Below are positions 16,588 to 24,202 of a stretch of DNA of 64,000 nucleotides, one piece after another. The position numbers were made by a program, and so were the translations under genes. Source of the stretch: Pseudonocardia sp. TRM90224 (lineage in GTDB: Bacteria > Actinomycetota > Actinomycetes > Mycobacteriales > Pseudonocardiaceae). The DNA is taken from positions 24,137 to 88,136 of the forward strand of contig NZ_JAJGSX010000002.1 of NCBI RefSeq assembly GCF_021245725.1. Reading direction: 5' to 3'. Position 1 is the stretch's first letter, and every line of letters begins with the position of its first letter. The notes below the pieces were generated by a model. That model was given only the letters and a program-made list of their open reading frames with translations, was not told where the DNA came from and made no database searches.

Positions 16588-17439
16588 GTGACCCGCTCCG
16601 CACTCACCGCCCCGCCACTCCGGACCATCCACCCGGCCACCGGCCCCGCCATCGCCTACCGCGAGCTCGGCGAAGGTCCCGCCGTGCTGCTCGTGCACGG
16701 CTGGCCGACGTCGTCACTGCTCTGGCGCGCTGTCATGCCGGCGATCGCCCAGCGCAACCGCGTGATCGCGATCGACCTGCCCGGGTTCGGCGGATCCGGG
16801 AAGCCGACGAACGCCAAGTACGACTTCGAGTTCTTCGACGGCGCCATCACCAACCTGCTCGCCGAGCTCGACGTCGCCGAGGTCGCCATCGCGGGCCACG
16901 ACATCGGCGGGCCGGTCGCGCTGCACTGGGCGATGGCCAATCCGGCCCGCGTGACCGGGATCGCACTGCTCAACACGCTCGTCTACCCGGAATTCTCGGC
17001 CGCGGTGATCAAGTTCGTGCTCACGATGCGCGTGCCGATCTCGCGCGACCGCGCGACGTCACCGGAGGGGCTCGCCGACATCATGCGGCTCGGCGTCGCG
17101 GAGTCCTTCACCCTTCCCGACGAGGTGATCGCCGCCGTCCAGGAGCCGTTCGGGACGAAGGCCGACCGGCTCGCGCTGGCCAGGGCCGCGACCGGACTGG
17201 GCAAGCGCGGATTCGCCGAGATCGCGGCCGGGCTGCCGAAGTTGCAAGTGCCCGTCGAGGTGATCTACGGCGCGCAGGACCGGATCCTGCCGGACGTCGC
17301 GGTCACGATGAGCCGCGTCAAACGCGACCTGCCGAGCACGCAGATCACCGTGCTCCCCGACTGCGGACACTTCCTGCAGGAGCAGCAGCCGGAGCAGATC
17401 GGCGAGACGCTGGCCGCCTTCTTCGCCCACCTCGACTGA
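16588..17439 (+). CDS. Alpha/beta hydrolase, epoxide-hydrolase/haloalkane-dehalogenase-like
   Basis: A 283-aa hydrolase starting at GTG 16588, preceded by AGGAGG. The oxyanion motif is HGWPTS (about residues 37-42). The nucleophile elbow reads GHDIGGP with Asp instead of Ser. The acid is in AQDRILPD and the base in DCGHFLQEQQPEQIG. An Asp nucleophile indicates epoxide hydrolase or haloalkane dehalogenase rather than esterase. Expression is probably controlled by the divergent TetR protein. A family A palindrome follows 11 bp after the stop. Confidence 0.92.
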   Translation: MTRSALTAPPLRTIHPATGPAIAYRELGEGPAVLLVHGWPTSSLLWRAVMPAIAQRNRVIAIDLPGFGGSGKPTNAKYDFEFFDGAITNLLAELDVAEVAIAGHDIGGPVALHWAMANPARVTGIALLNTLVYPEFSAAVIKFVLTMRVPISRDRATSPEGLADIMRLGVAESFTLPDEVIAAVQEPFGTKADRLALARAATGLGKRGFAEIAAGLPKLQVPVEVIYGAQDRILPDVAVTMSRVKRDLPSTQITVLPDCGHFLQEQQPEQIGETLAAFFAHLD

Positions 17440-17450
17440 GCGAGCGAGCA

Positions 17451-17520
17451 AACTTCCCCACCGTTTTGCCTACCTGCACGGCCTCGCGGGCGTGCAGGTT
17501 GGTCAAACGGTGGGGAAGTT
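17451..17520. repeat. Long palindromic intergenic repeat, family A copy 3
   Basis: A 70-bp dyad, AACTTCCCCACCGTTTTG (17451-17468) to TCAAACGGTGGGGAAGTT (17503-17520), with inner arms CCTACCTGCA / TGCAGGTTGG and a GCCTCGCGGGC centre. Its right arm encodes the last five residues (NFPTV) and the stop codon of the convergent TetR gene. Confidence 0.9.
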
Positions 17521-18270
17521 TGGCTTCCGCTTGACGATGAGGGCCTCCAGCCCGTCGAGGATGCGGCCGAGGCCGAAGTCGAGGATGAACTCGTCGCCGT
17601 CGTCGCTCGTCGCCTCCGCCGGCATCTCGAACAGCCGGCCGGACATGACGAGCGCGTGCACGGCGGGCAGCCGATCCGGGCCGGTCAGTGTGCGCAGGCC
17701 CGCCTCGAAGTCGACGTCGACGTTCTCGTTCTGCGGCGACGCCATGTCGCCGATCATCGCCGCCGTCGCGGCCTCGTTGCGTGCGTAGCCGCTGAGCAGC
17801 AGCATCGTCGAGAGCTTCTCGAACGGTTCGAGCGGCAGGTCGGTCATCACCGCGAGCGCCCAATCCATCCACTTGAGGCTCTGCGGCATCAACGGCGGGG
17901 TGGAGAGCGGGATCTCCAGCACCCACGGGTGCTTCAAGTGCGCCTCCAGCAGGCCGCGCATGAAGAGCACCATCCCGTCCCGCCAGCCGAGCGAGCTCGG
18001 GGATGTGGCCGGCGGCTCGCCGTACGCGGTGTCCTGCATATGGACGAGCAGCGCGTCCTTCGAGCCGACGTGGCGGTAGAGCGCCATGGTCGCGAAGCCG
18101 AGCTCCTTCGCCACCCGCGCCATGGAAACGGCGGCCAGCCCGTCGGCGTCGGCGATCCGCACGCTCGCCTCGACGATCCGCTCGAGGCTCAGCTCGGGAC
18201 GGGCCTCGCGCTGCCGATCCTGGGCGGCCCACGCCGCTCGGGCTTCCGGCGGGATCGGGGAGCTGCTCAC
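17503..18270 (-). CDS. TetR-family regulator (actII/TetR_C type) of ABC exporter
   Basis: A 255-aa regulator with a long N-terminal extension before the HTH (about residues 30-75: LERIVEASVRIADADGLAAVSMARVAKELGFATMALYRHVGSKDALLVHM) and the long C-terminal domain of the TetR_C group. GTG 18270 is preferred; GTG 18288 would add six residues but lies inside the operator region. It diverges from a DrrA/DrrB-like exporter and likely represses it. The last codons, NFPTV and stop, come from a family A repeat. Confidence 0.92.
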   Translation of the reverse strand: MSSSPIPPEARAAWAAQDRQREARPELSLERIVEASVRIADADGLAAVSMARVAKELGFATMALYRHVGSKDALLVHMQDTAYGEPPATSPSSLGWRDGMVLFMRGLLEAHLKHPWVLEIPLSTPPLMPQSLKWMDWALAVMTDLPLEPFEKLSTMLLLSGYARNEAATAAMIGDMASPQNENVDVDFEAGLRTLTGPDRLPAVHALVMSGRLFEMPAEATSDDGDEFILDFGLGRILDGLEALIVKRKPNFPTV

Positions 18271-18274
18271 GACG

Positions 18275-18332
18275 GATGTGTACCACACACGCTGCTGCGT
18301 ATGCTATACACGCTGCGTACGTCATACACATC
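18275..18332. promoter_or_regulatory. Divergent promoter/operator region, TetR and ABC exporter
   Basis: Nested dyads: GATGTGTA (18275-18282) with TACACATC (18325-18332), and GTATG (18299-18303) with CATAC (18323-18327). CACGCTGC is repeated directly (18289-18296, 18309-18316). The region is AT-richer than its surroundings. It is the likely TetR binding and promoter region. Confidence 0.6.
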
Positions 18333-18344
18333 GAAGGAGCGGCG

Positions 18345-19223
18345 ATGCCTGTCGTGGAAACCAGCAATCTGCAGAAGTCGTTCGGGGACCATCGGGTGCT
18401 CGACGGCGTCGACATCTCTGTGGCGGAAGGCACGGTCTTCGCGCTGCTCGGCCCGAACGGCGCCGGCAAGACGACGGTGGTCAACATCCTCAGCACGCTC
18501 GTGCGCGCCGACGGCGGATCGGCGAGCGTCGCCGGCCACGACGTCGCTCGCGAGCCGGTCGCGGTGCGCGCGGCGATCAGCGTCACCGGCCAGTTCTCGG
18601 CGGTCGACGCCCTGCTCACGGGCCGGGAGAATCTGACGATGATGGCGCGGCTGAGCCGCGTCCCCCGCCACGAGATCGGCGCTGTCGTCGAGAAGGCGCT
18701 GGCGCGCTTCGACCTCGTCGACGCCGCCGACCGCCGGTCCGGCAGCTACTCGGGGGGCATGGCCCGCCGGCTCGACATCGCGATCAGCATGCTGGCGATG
18801 CCCCGCGTGCTGTTCCTCGACGAGCCGACGACCGGCCTCGACCCGCGCAGCCGCCAGGGCGTCTGGGAGTTCGTGCGCGAGCTCGTCGGCGAGGGTGTGA
18901 CCGTTTTCCTCACGACCCAGTACCTCGAGGAAGCCGACCGCCTGGCCGACCGGATCGCGTTGCTCGACGGTGGCCGCATCGTCGCCGACGACGCACCGGC
19001 CGCGCTGAAGCGCCTCGTGGGGAGCGACATCGTGGAGGCGACGTTCGCCGACGGGCGGGTCGCCTGCTACCCCACCGACGGGTCGCTCGACGACATCAAG
19101 CGCACGATCCTCGGCCTCGAGGACGCCACGCACGTGACCGTCCGGAACCCGAGCCTCGACGACGTCTTCCTCACCCTCACGGGAAAGAGCCCGAAGCAGG
19201 TCACGGGAAAGGTCGCAGCATGA
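18345..19223 (+). CDS. ABC transporter ATP-binding protein, DrrA-like
   Basis: A 292-aa ATPase starting at ATG 18345 with GAAGGAG upstream. Walker A GPNGAGKT is at residues 36-43, the signature SYSGGMARRLDIA near 130-142, Walker B RVLFLDEPTTGLDP near 152-165, and a final TTQYLEEADRLADRIALLDGGRI. The C-terminal LDDVFLTLTGK motif is typical of DrrA drug exporters, where it contributes to pairing with DrrB. It is translationally coupled to the permease by an ATGA overlap. It probably energises drug or lipid export. Confidence 0.95.
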   Translation: MPVVETSNLQKSFGDHRVLDGVDISVAEGTVFALLGPNGAGKTTVVNILSTLVRADGGSASVAGHDVAREPVAVRAAISVTGQFSAVDALLTGRENLTMMARLSRVPRHEIGAVVEKALARFDLVDAADRRSGSYSGGMARRLDIAISMLAMPRVLFLDEPTTGLDPRSRQGVWEFVRELVGEGVTVFLTTQYLEEADRLADRIALLDGGRIVADDAPAALKRLVGSDIVEATFADGRVACYPTDGSLDDIKRTILGLEDATHVTVRNPSLDDVFLTLTGKSPKQVTGKVAA

Positions 19224-19981
19224 GCGCCTACGCGCTGACCGACAGCTCGGTCATGATCGGCCGCAGCCTGCGGCACACCACCCGCAACTTCGACAGCCTC
19301 TTCATCGGGATCTTCTTGCCGGTGATGTTGCTGCTGCTCATGACGACGGTCTTCGGCGGCGCCGTGAGCGGGACCGCGGGCGACTACGTCACCTACGTCG
19401 TGCCGGGAGTGCTCCTGCTCTGCGCGGGCTACGGCGCGTCGATGACGGCCATGAGCGTCACGACGGACATGAAGGAAGGCATCGTCGACCGGTTCCGCAC
19501 GATGAACGTGCTCCCGTCGGCCGTGCTCACCGGGCACGTGGTCGCGAGCGTCGCGCGCAACCTCGTCTCGGTCGGGATCGTGATCGCCACGGCCTACGCG
19601 ATCGGGTTCCGGGCGGCGGCGGGGCCGCTCGGCTGGCTCGCCGCGATCGGCCTGATCGTGCTGCTCATCTTCGCGATGTCCTGGGCGTCGGCCGCGTTCG
19701 GCCTGGTCGCGAAGACCCCGGAGGGCGCGTCGAGCTTCGGGTTCTTCCTGCTCTTCCTCCCGTACCTGTCCAGCGCGTTCGTCCCGATCGACACGCTGCC
19801 GGGCTGGTTGCAGCCGATCGCGACCGCGCAGCCGTTCACACCGCTCAACGAGAGCATCCGCGGGTTGCTGCTCGGCAACCCGATCGGCAACAGCGGCTGG
19901 GCAGCCGTCGCTTGGTGTCTCGGCATCCTGGTCGTCTCGGGGTTCACGGCGTCCGCACTGTGGCGGCGCACCCGGCGTTGA
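19220..19981 (+). CDS. ABC-2 type permease, DrrB-like
   Basis: A 253-aa membrane protein with six hydrophobic segments, beginning MSAYALTDSSVMIGRSLRHTTRNFDSLFIGIFLPVMLLLL. The conserved EGIVDRFRTMNVLPSAVLTGHV loop and PYLSSAFVPIDTLPGWLQPIA segment are typical of ABC-2 exporters of the DrrB/NodJ class. Its ATG overlaps the stop of the ATPase gene. With that ATPase and the divergent TetR it makes a compact exporter module. A strong hairpin 9 bp after the stop is the probable terminator. Confidence 0.94.
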   Translation: MSAYALTDSSVMIGRSLRHTTRNFDSLFIGIFLPVMLLLLMTTVFGGAVSGTAGDYVTYVVPGVLLLCAGYGASMTAMSVTTDMKEGIVDRFRTMNVLPSAVLTGHVVASVARNLVSVGIVIATAYAIGFRAAAGPLGWLAAIGLIVLLIFAMSWASAAFGLVAKTPEGASSFGFFLLFLPYLSSAFVPIDTLPGWLQPIATAQPFTPLNESIRGLLLGNPIGNSGWAAVAWCLGILVVSGFTASALWRRTRR

Positions 19982-19989
19982 CGCCTCGA

Positions 19990-20026
19990 CGGAGTGATCG
20001 CGAACGGTGTGTTCGCGATCACTCCG
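19990..20026. terminator. Hairpin terminator after exporter operon
   Basis: A perfect 16-bp stem, CGGAGTGATCGCGAAC (19990-20005) and GTTCGCGATCACTCCG (20011-20026), with a 5-nt loop. It is followed by AAAGATTT rather than a T tract. Confidence 0.75.
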
Positions 20027-20079
20027 AAAGATTTCAAGAAGCCGTGCAACCCCCCTGCGACCCGAGCGTCTGTATGGGT

Positions 20080-20796
20080 ATGACCGCTGTGTCGCCACTG
20101 CCGATGGTCGTCGCCTTCCAGGCCGACGTCACACCTGCACCTGAGCTGCACCCCGCCATGGCCGAGGTCGAGGCGATCGCCGCGGGCGAGGGCAGCGCCG
20201 TGGAGTTCGGCCCTGCCAACGGTGGCAAGTTCAGCCGCGCGGTCAAGAGGGGCATCGACATCACCGGTGCGCTCGTTGGTCTCCTGCTCACGCTGCCCGT
20301 GCTGCTCGCCGTCGCGATCGCGGTGCGCATGGAGGGCGGCCCCGGCGTGATCTTCCGCCAGCACCGGGTCGGCCAGGGCGGCGAGATCTTCACGCTCTTC
20401 AAGTTCCGCTCGCTCAAGCCGGTTGCCGACGAGGGCGACGTCACCTGGAACATCGACCGCGACAACCGCCTCGGCCGGGTCGGGCGCTTCATCCGCGCCA
20501 CCAGCGTCGACGAGCTGCCGCAGCTGGTCAACGTGCTGATCGGCGACATGAGCCTCGTCGGCCCGCGGCCGGAGCGCCCGTTCTTCGTCGACCAGTTCTC
20601 GGCGTCGATCCCCGGCTACGCGCAGCGCCACCGCGTCCCGGTCGGCCTCACCGGCCTCGCGGTCGTGAAGGGTCTTCGCGGCGACACCTCGATCCCGGAC
20701 CGCGCGAAGGTCGACAACGACTACGCGAACACCTGGTCGCTGTGGCTCGACATCCAGATCATGCTGAAGACCGTGCGGTACCTCATCTCGCACTGA
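20080..20796 (+). CDS. Bacterial sugar transferase (priming glycosyl-phosphate transferase)
   Basis: A 238-aa membrane protein of the WcaJ/PglC type, which moves a sugar-1-phosphate onto a polyprenyl phosphate at the inner membrane. One hydrophobic segment (about residues 61-84, ITGALVGLLLTLPVLLAVAIAV) is followed by RQHRVGQGGEIFTLFKFRSL and by DELPQLVNVLIGDMSLVGPRPER (about 144-166), the catalytic and phosphate-binding signature. It lacks the large N-terminal membrane domain of full-length WcaJ. ATG 20080 is chosen; ATG 20074 is equally possible. No other polysaccharide genes are nearby, so its pathway is unclear. Confidence 0.93.
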   Translation: MTAVSPLPMVVAFQADVTPAPELHPAMAEVEAIAAGEGSAVEFGPANGGKFSRAVKRGIDITGALVGLLLTLPVLLAVAIAVRMEGGPGVIFRQHRVGQGGEIFTLFKFRSLKPVADEGDVTWNIDRDNRLGRVGRFIRATSVDELPQLVNVLIGDMSLVGPRPERPFFVDQFSASIPGYAQRHRVPVGLTGLAVVKGLRGDTSIPDRAKVDNDYANTWSLWLDIQIMLKTVRYLISH

Positions 20797-20806
20797 TCTC
20801 CACGCG

Positions 20807-20844
20807 CGAAAGGGCCGTCGCACTCCGGTGCGGCGGCCCTTTCG
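20807..20844. terminator. Hairpin terminator between sugar transferase and DUF1905 genes
   Basis: A 17-bp stem with one mismatch, CGAAAGGGCCGTCGCAC (20807-20823) and GTGCGGCGGCCCTTTCG (20828-20844), 4-nt loop. It lies between convergent genes and probably serves both. Confidence 0.8.
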
Positions 20845-20851
20845 GCGTTCT

Positions 20852-21124
20852 TCAGCTGAACCGCTGCTCCAGCCGGAACGTCACCTGCTCGCCCGCCGAG
20901 CTCTTGCCGATCAGCTTGCAGAGCGCGGCCCTGACCGGGAGCCAGTGCGGGCCGCTGCCCGAGGGCATGAGCGTGGCGGCGAAGGGATGGCCGTCGATCG
21001 TTCCGCCGACCTTCACGGCGCGCCGGGTGCCGAGCAGCTCCGCGGAGCCGGGCACGGTCACGTATGTGGCGAACGATCCGTTCTTCTCCAACGGCGCGGT
21101 GAAGGTGTGGTCGAGGCCGGTCAT
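20852..21124 (-). CDS. DUF1905-domain protein
   Basis: A 90-aa protein from ATG 21124 with GAGGAGAG upstream. The sequence HTFTAPLEKNGSFATYVTVPGSAELLGTRRAVKVGGTIDGHPFAATLMPSGSGPHWLPVRAALCKLIGKSSAGE matches DUF1905, a small beta-barrel family of unknown function often fused to bacteriocin-protection (OmdA/YdeI-like) domains; the second domain is absent here. Confidence 0.88.
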   Translation of the reverse strand: MTGLDHTFTAPLEKNGSFATYVTVPGSAELLGTRRAVKVGGTIDGHPFAATLMPSGSGPHWLPVRAALCKLIGKSSAGEQVTFRLEQRFS

Positions 21125-21226
21125 GGCGCTCTCCTCTCGTGGGTTCGTCGAGTAGGACGGCCCCCACGGCGCGGAGTCATCGCGATCGCCGGGTGTATTT
21201 GTGCGGCCGGGCGGGAACTGGACGTC

Positions 21227-22411
21227 ATGGACGTCATCGCTCTGCGGGCGGCGACCCCTGGTTGTGCCCACCGCCTGCACCTGAACAACGCGGGCGCCGC
21301 GCTCATGTCGAGCGACACCCTCACCGCGATGACCGACCAGCTTGACCTCGAAGCGCGGATCGGCGGGTACGAGGCGGCCGAGCAGGCGCAAGGACGGATC
21401 TCCGACACCTACGCCGGGCTCGCCGAGCTCGTCGGCGGACGGCCGTCCGAGATCGCGCTGTTCGACAACTCGACGCACGCGTGGAACGCGGCCTTCTACT
21501 CGGTGCCGCTGCGGCCGGGCGACCGGATCCTGACCGGACGCAACGAGTACGGCAGCAACGTCCTGGCCTACCTGCAGGTCGCGCAGCGCACCGGCGCCGA
21601 GGTCGTCGTCGTGCCGGACGACGAGTCGGGCCAGATCGACACGCGGGCGCTGGCCGGGATGATCGACAGCCGGACCCGCCTGATCGGGCTGACCTGGGTG
21701 CCGACGAGCGGCGGCCTGGTCAACCCGGCCGCGGAGGTCGGACGCATCGCGCGCGACGCCGGCCTGCTCTACCTCCTCGACGCCACCCAGGTGGTCGGAC
21801 AGTTCCCGATCGACGTCGGCGCGCTCGGCTGCGACCTGCTGACCGGGACCGGCCGGAAGTTCCTCCGCGGCCCCCGCGGCACGGGCTTCCTGTGGGCCCG
21901 CGAGGACGCGCTCGACCGGCTCGACCCGTTCGTCGCGGAGATCCGCTCCGCCGAGTGGGACGGCGGCCGCTCCTTCACCTGGGCCCCGGGCGCCCGCCGC
22001 TTCGAGACCTGGGAGAACAGCTACGTCAACATCATCGGCCTCGGCGCCGCCGTCCGGCAGGCCCTCGCACTGGGGCTCGACATGATCGGCCGGCGAACCC
22101 GCGCGCTCGGCGCCATGCTGCGCGACCGGCTGGACGCGCTCGACGGTGTGCTCACCCACGACCTCGGGGTCGAACGCTGCGCGATCGTCACCGCGGCCGT
22201 CGAGGGGCATCCCGCCGTCGAGGTCGCCAAGGCGCTCGCCGCCGAGCGGATCAACGTCAGCACCACGATCCCGGAGCACAACCAGTTCGACACCGAGAAC
22301 CGCGGCGTCCACCCGCTCGTGCGGTTCTCACCGCACTACTTCACGACGGAGGCGGAGCTGGACCGGTGCGTCGAGGTGGTCGCCGGGCTGCCGAGGATCA
22401 CGCGTAGTTGA
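21227..22411 (+). CDS. Aminotransferase class V-fold PLP enzyme
   Basis: A 394-aa fold-type I PLP enzyme related to cysteine desulfurases, isopenicillin-N epimerase and kynureninase-like enzymes. HLNNAGAALM lies near residue 18, DATQVVGQFPIDV (about 185-197) holds the PLP-binding Asp, and GTGRKFLRGPRGTGFLW gives the Schiff-base Lys211. The end (STTIPEHNQFDTENRGVHPLVRFSPHYFTTEAELD) is typical of the family's small domain. It lacks the conserved desulfurase Cys loop, so a lyase, epimerase or transaminase role is more likely. Its last 14 bases overlap the small secreted-protein gene. Confidence 0.9.
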   Translation: MDVIALRAATPGCAHRLHLNNAGAALMSSDTLTAMTDQLDLEARIGGYEAAEQAQGRISDTYAGLAELVGGRPSEIALFDNSTHAWNAAFYSVPLRPGDRILTGRNEYGSNVLAYLQVAQRTGAEVVVVPDDESGQIDTRALAGMIDSRTRLIGLTWVPTSGGLVNPAAEVGRIARDAGLLYLLDATQVVGQFPIDVGALGCDLLTGTGRKFLRGPRGTGFLWAREDALDRLDPFVAEIRSAEWDGGRSFTWAPGARRFETWENSYVNIIGLGAAVRQALALGLDMIGRRTRALGAMLRDRLDALDGVLTHDLGVERCAIVTAAVEGHPAVEVAKALAAERINVSTTIPEHNQFDTENRGVHPLVRFSPHYFTTEAELDRCVEVVAGLPRITRS

Positions 22412-22628
22412 ACCACCATCGCTTGTCGTTCTCGTAGCAGTCGCTCACCCAGTACCGGCCCTCGTACTTGGCCCGCACCTCGTAGCACTCCGCGGACGAC
22501 CACCACGGGCCGATGCGACCGCCGGCCGCCGCGACGTCGTCCTGCGCGACAGCGACCGACACGGTCGGCACCATCGCACCAGCCACGACCGTCGCGACCA
22601 CGGCCGCCCGCCTCACCGTTGTGAACAC
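22398..22628 (-). CDS. Small secreted protein, two cysteines
   Basis: A 76-aa protein with a Sec-type signal peptide (MFTTVRRAAVVATVVAGAMVPTVSVAVA, cleavage predicted after residue 28). It leaves a mature peptide of about 48 residues, rich in Trp/Tyr and with two Cys (ECYEVRAKYEGRYWVSDCYENDKRWW) likely to form a disulphide. Family and function are not recognised. It resembles short exported actinobacterial proteins of unknown role. Confidence 0.75.
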   Translation of the reverse strand: MFTTVRRAAVVATVVAGAMVPTVSVAVAQDDVAAAGGRIGPWWSSAECYEVRAKYEGRYWVSDCYENDKRWWFNYA

Positions 22629-22695
22629 ATGCGCCTCCAGAGGTGGATCGATTCAGATTCGGTAAGGAAACGTACCACAAGTGGAGCAGGTGGGT

Positions 22696-23229
22696 CTAGC
22701 CGTCGATCTCGGACTCGGCCTGGCCGGCCAGGATGCGATCGACCGTCTCCTCGACCGTCAGCTCCGAGGTGTCGAGCCACAGCCCGATGCGCGGCGTCTC
22801 GTCGCGGAGGATCCGGTCGAGCGCGTCGACGGTCCACCGGTCGTACGCGACCTTCCCCCGACCGGACTCCCGGGCCGCGACGGCGTCGGGACGGGGAGCG
22901 AGCACAACCAGGTGCAGGGGCCGGGCCCGGATGGCGGCGAGGGTGTAATTCAAGAACTCGCCGAGGAACACGTCCTGGACGACCGGCGTGACCCCGGCCT
23001 CGGCGTACGTGTTGCAGGCCTGCGCCGCGAGCCGGTGGCGCAGGCGCAGCTGGTGCTCGGCCTCGGCCGACCCGGCGGGCCCCATGTCCACGCGCCCGTT
23101 GACGATCCAGCGGCGGAACAGGTCGCCGTGGACGTGCGCCGCCGGGCCGTCGAGCCGTTCGGCCAGCCGCTGCGCCACGGTCGACTTCCCCGCGGCCTGG
23201 ACGCCGGTGATCACGTACACCGACCGCAC
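22696..23229 (-). CDS. P-loop kinase / AAA ATPase (zeta-toxin or chloramphenicol phosphotransferase-like)
   Basis: A 177-aa small P-loop protein starting at GTG 23229. Walker A GVQAAGKS is at residues 9-16. It continues VHGDLFRRWIVNGRVDMGP and VVQDVFLGEFLNYTLAAIRARPLHLVVLAPRPDAVAARESGRGK, a layout of single-domain kinases such as chloramphenicol phosphotransferase and zeta toxin. The substrate is unknown. No antitoxin-like partner is adjacent. It follows the MarR gene on the same strand by 11 bp, so the two are probably cotranscribed. Confidence 0.85.
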   Translation of the reverse strand: MRSVYVITGVQAAGKSTVAQRLAERLDGPAAHVHGDLFRRWIVNGRVDMGPAGSAEAEHQLRLRHRLAAQACNTYAEAGVTPVVQDVFLGEFLNYTLAAIRARPLHLVVLAPRPDAVAARESGRGKVAYDRWTVDALDRILRDETPRIGLWLDTSELTVEETVDRILAGQAESEIDG

Positions 23230-23240
23230 GGCGGCACCCC

Positions 23241-23654
23241 CTACAGCGCTTCGAGCAGCTTCCGCGTGTCGCGAGCGTAGTCGGCGTAGGAGACACCGCT
23301 GCGCTCGACGAGCGCGGCGAACCGCTGCTCCAGCAGCGTCCGGCAGCGCTCGACGATCTCCTTGCCCTCGACCGTGAGGCTCAGCCGGCGCCGGTTGCCG
23401 CCCGCGGGGTCGGGCAGGGCGTCGAGCAGGCCCGTCCCGACCAGCACGCCGGTCATCCGGCTCGCCGACGGCTCCGAGACGCCCAGCTCTTCCGCCACCG
23501 CCCGCTGGGTGGCCGCACCGAGCCGTCCGACGATCAGCAGCAGCCGGAAGCGGCGGTACGAGATGCCGTAGCCGTCTTGCAGGATGCGGTCGGCCGAGCG
23601 GTCGAGCTTGGCGGTCAACGCATGCAGGTCGAAGCTCAAATCTCCTGGCACCAC
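23241..23654 (-). CDS. MarR-family transcriptional regulator
   Basis: A 137-aa winged-helix protein. The DNA-binding region is at about residues 45-100 (GAATQRAVAEELGVSEPSASRMTGVLVGTGLLDALPDPAGGNRRRLSLTVEGKEI). The GTG start at 23654 is uncertain; AGGAGAT lies slightly downstream and would favour a TTG a few codons in. It diverges from a membrane-protein gene with a palindrome between them. MarR proteins usually repress the adjacent gene and themselves. Confidence 0.9.
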   Translation of the reverse strand: MVPGDLSFDLHALTAKLDRSADRILQDGYGISYRRFRLLLIVGRLGAATQRAVAEELGVSEPSASRMTGVLVGTGLLDALPDPAGGNRRRLSLTVEGKEIVERCRTLLEQRFAALVERSGVSYADYARDTRKLLEAL

Positions 23655-23660
23655 CTAACA

Positions 23661-23672
23661 TTAGCATGCTAA
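23661..23672. promoter_or_regulatory. MarR operator palindrome
   Basis: A perfect 12-bp palindrome TTAGCATGCTAA, followed by AACTT-N8-AAGTT, in the 52-bp divergent promoter. It is AT-rich against a GC-rich background. Binding by the adjacent MarR protein is inferred. Confidence 0.65.
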
Positions 23673-23706
23673 CTTGCACTTCTAAGTTACCTGCGGAGGT
23701 GCAACG

Positions 23707-24198
23707 ATGGCCCACACCGTCCTCCTCGTCGTCCACATCGTCAGCGGGACCGCCGGGCTGGCGCTCGGGCCGTTCGCCATGCGCCAGGACGGGCTGCGGT
23801 TCGCGCGCGGCGAGCGCACGACCGGCCGGCTGACCTCGATCTACCTCGCCGTGGTGGTCGTCGTGTGCGTCTCCGCGACCGGGCTGGTGATCGACAGCCG
23901 GCCGGATCTCTGGTGGCTCGTCCCGGTGGCCGCGCTGACGGTCGGGCTCGTCGTGCTGGCCGTCGAGTCGGCCCGGCGCCGCTTCGCGGGCTGGACCCAC
24001 GGCTACGTGCACGGGATGGGCGGCTCGTACATCGCGCAGGTCACGGCGCTGGTCGTGGTGGCGCTCGTCGTCGACGGGCCGGTGCGCGGCGTGGCCGAGC
24101 TGGTGCCGTGGCTCGCGCCGACGGCCGTCGGCACCGTCCTGATCGAGGTGTGGCGGCGCCGTTTCTTCCCGGCTGCGGCCGAGCCGAGCCGGCGCTGA
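23707..24198 (+). CDS. Four-helix membrane protein (DUF2306-like)
   Basis: A 163-aa membrane protein with four hydrophobic segments (about residues 3-23, 43-62, 68-86, 107-126) and conserved His residues (VVHIVSGTAGLALGPFAMR; WTHGYVHGMGGSYI), which could bind haem or metal. The layout resembles DUF2306 proteins. CGGAGG lies before ATG 23707. It is likely controlled by the divergent MarR protein and may be cotranscribed with the CPBP protease that starts five bases later. Confidence 0.82.
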   Translation: MAHTVLLVVHIVSGTAGLALGPFAMRQDGLRFARGERTTGRLTSIYLAVVVVVCVSATGLVIDSRPDLWWLVPVAALTVGLVVLAVESARRRFAGWTHGYVHGMGGSYIAQVTALVVVALVVDGPVRGVAELVPWLAPTAVGTVLIEVWRRRFFPAAAEPSRR

Positions 24199-24202
24199 TC
24201 AC

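Noticed and set aside
22696..23654. Zeta toxin with MarR as an antitoxin system
   Set aside because: The MarR protein is a normal winged-helix regulator divergent from a membrane gene with its own operator; no epsilon-like antitoxin is present.
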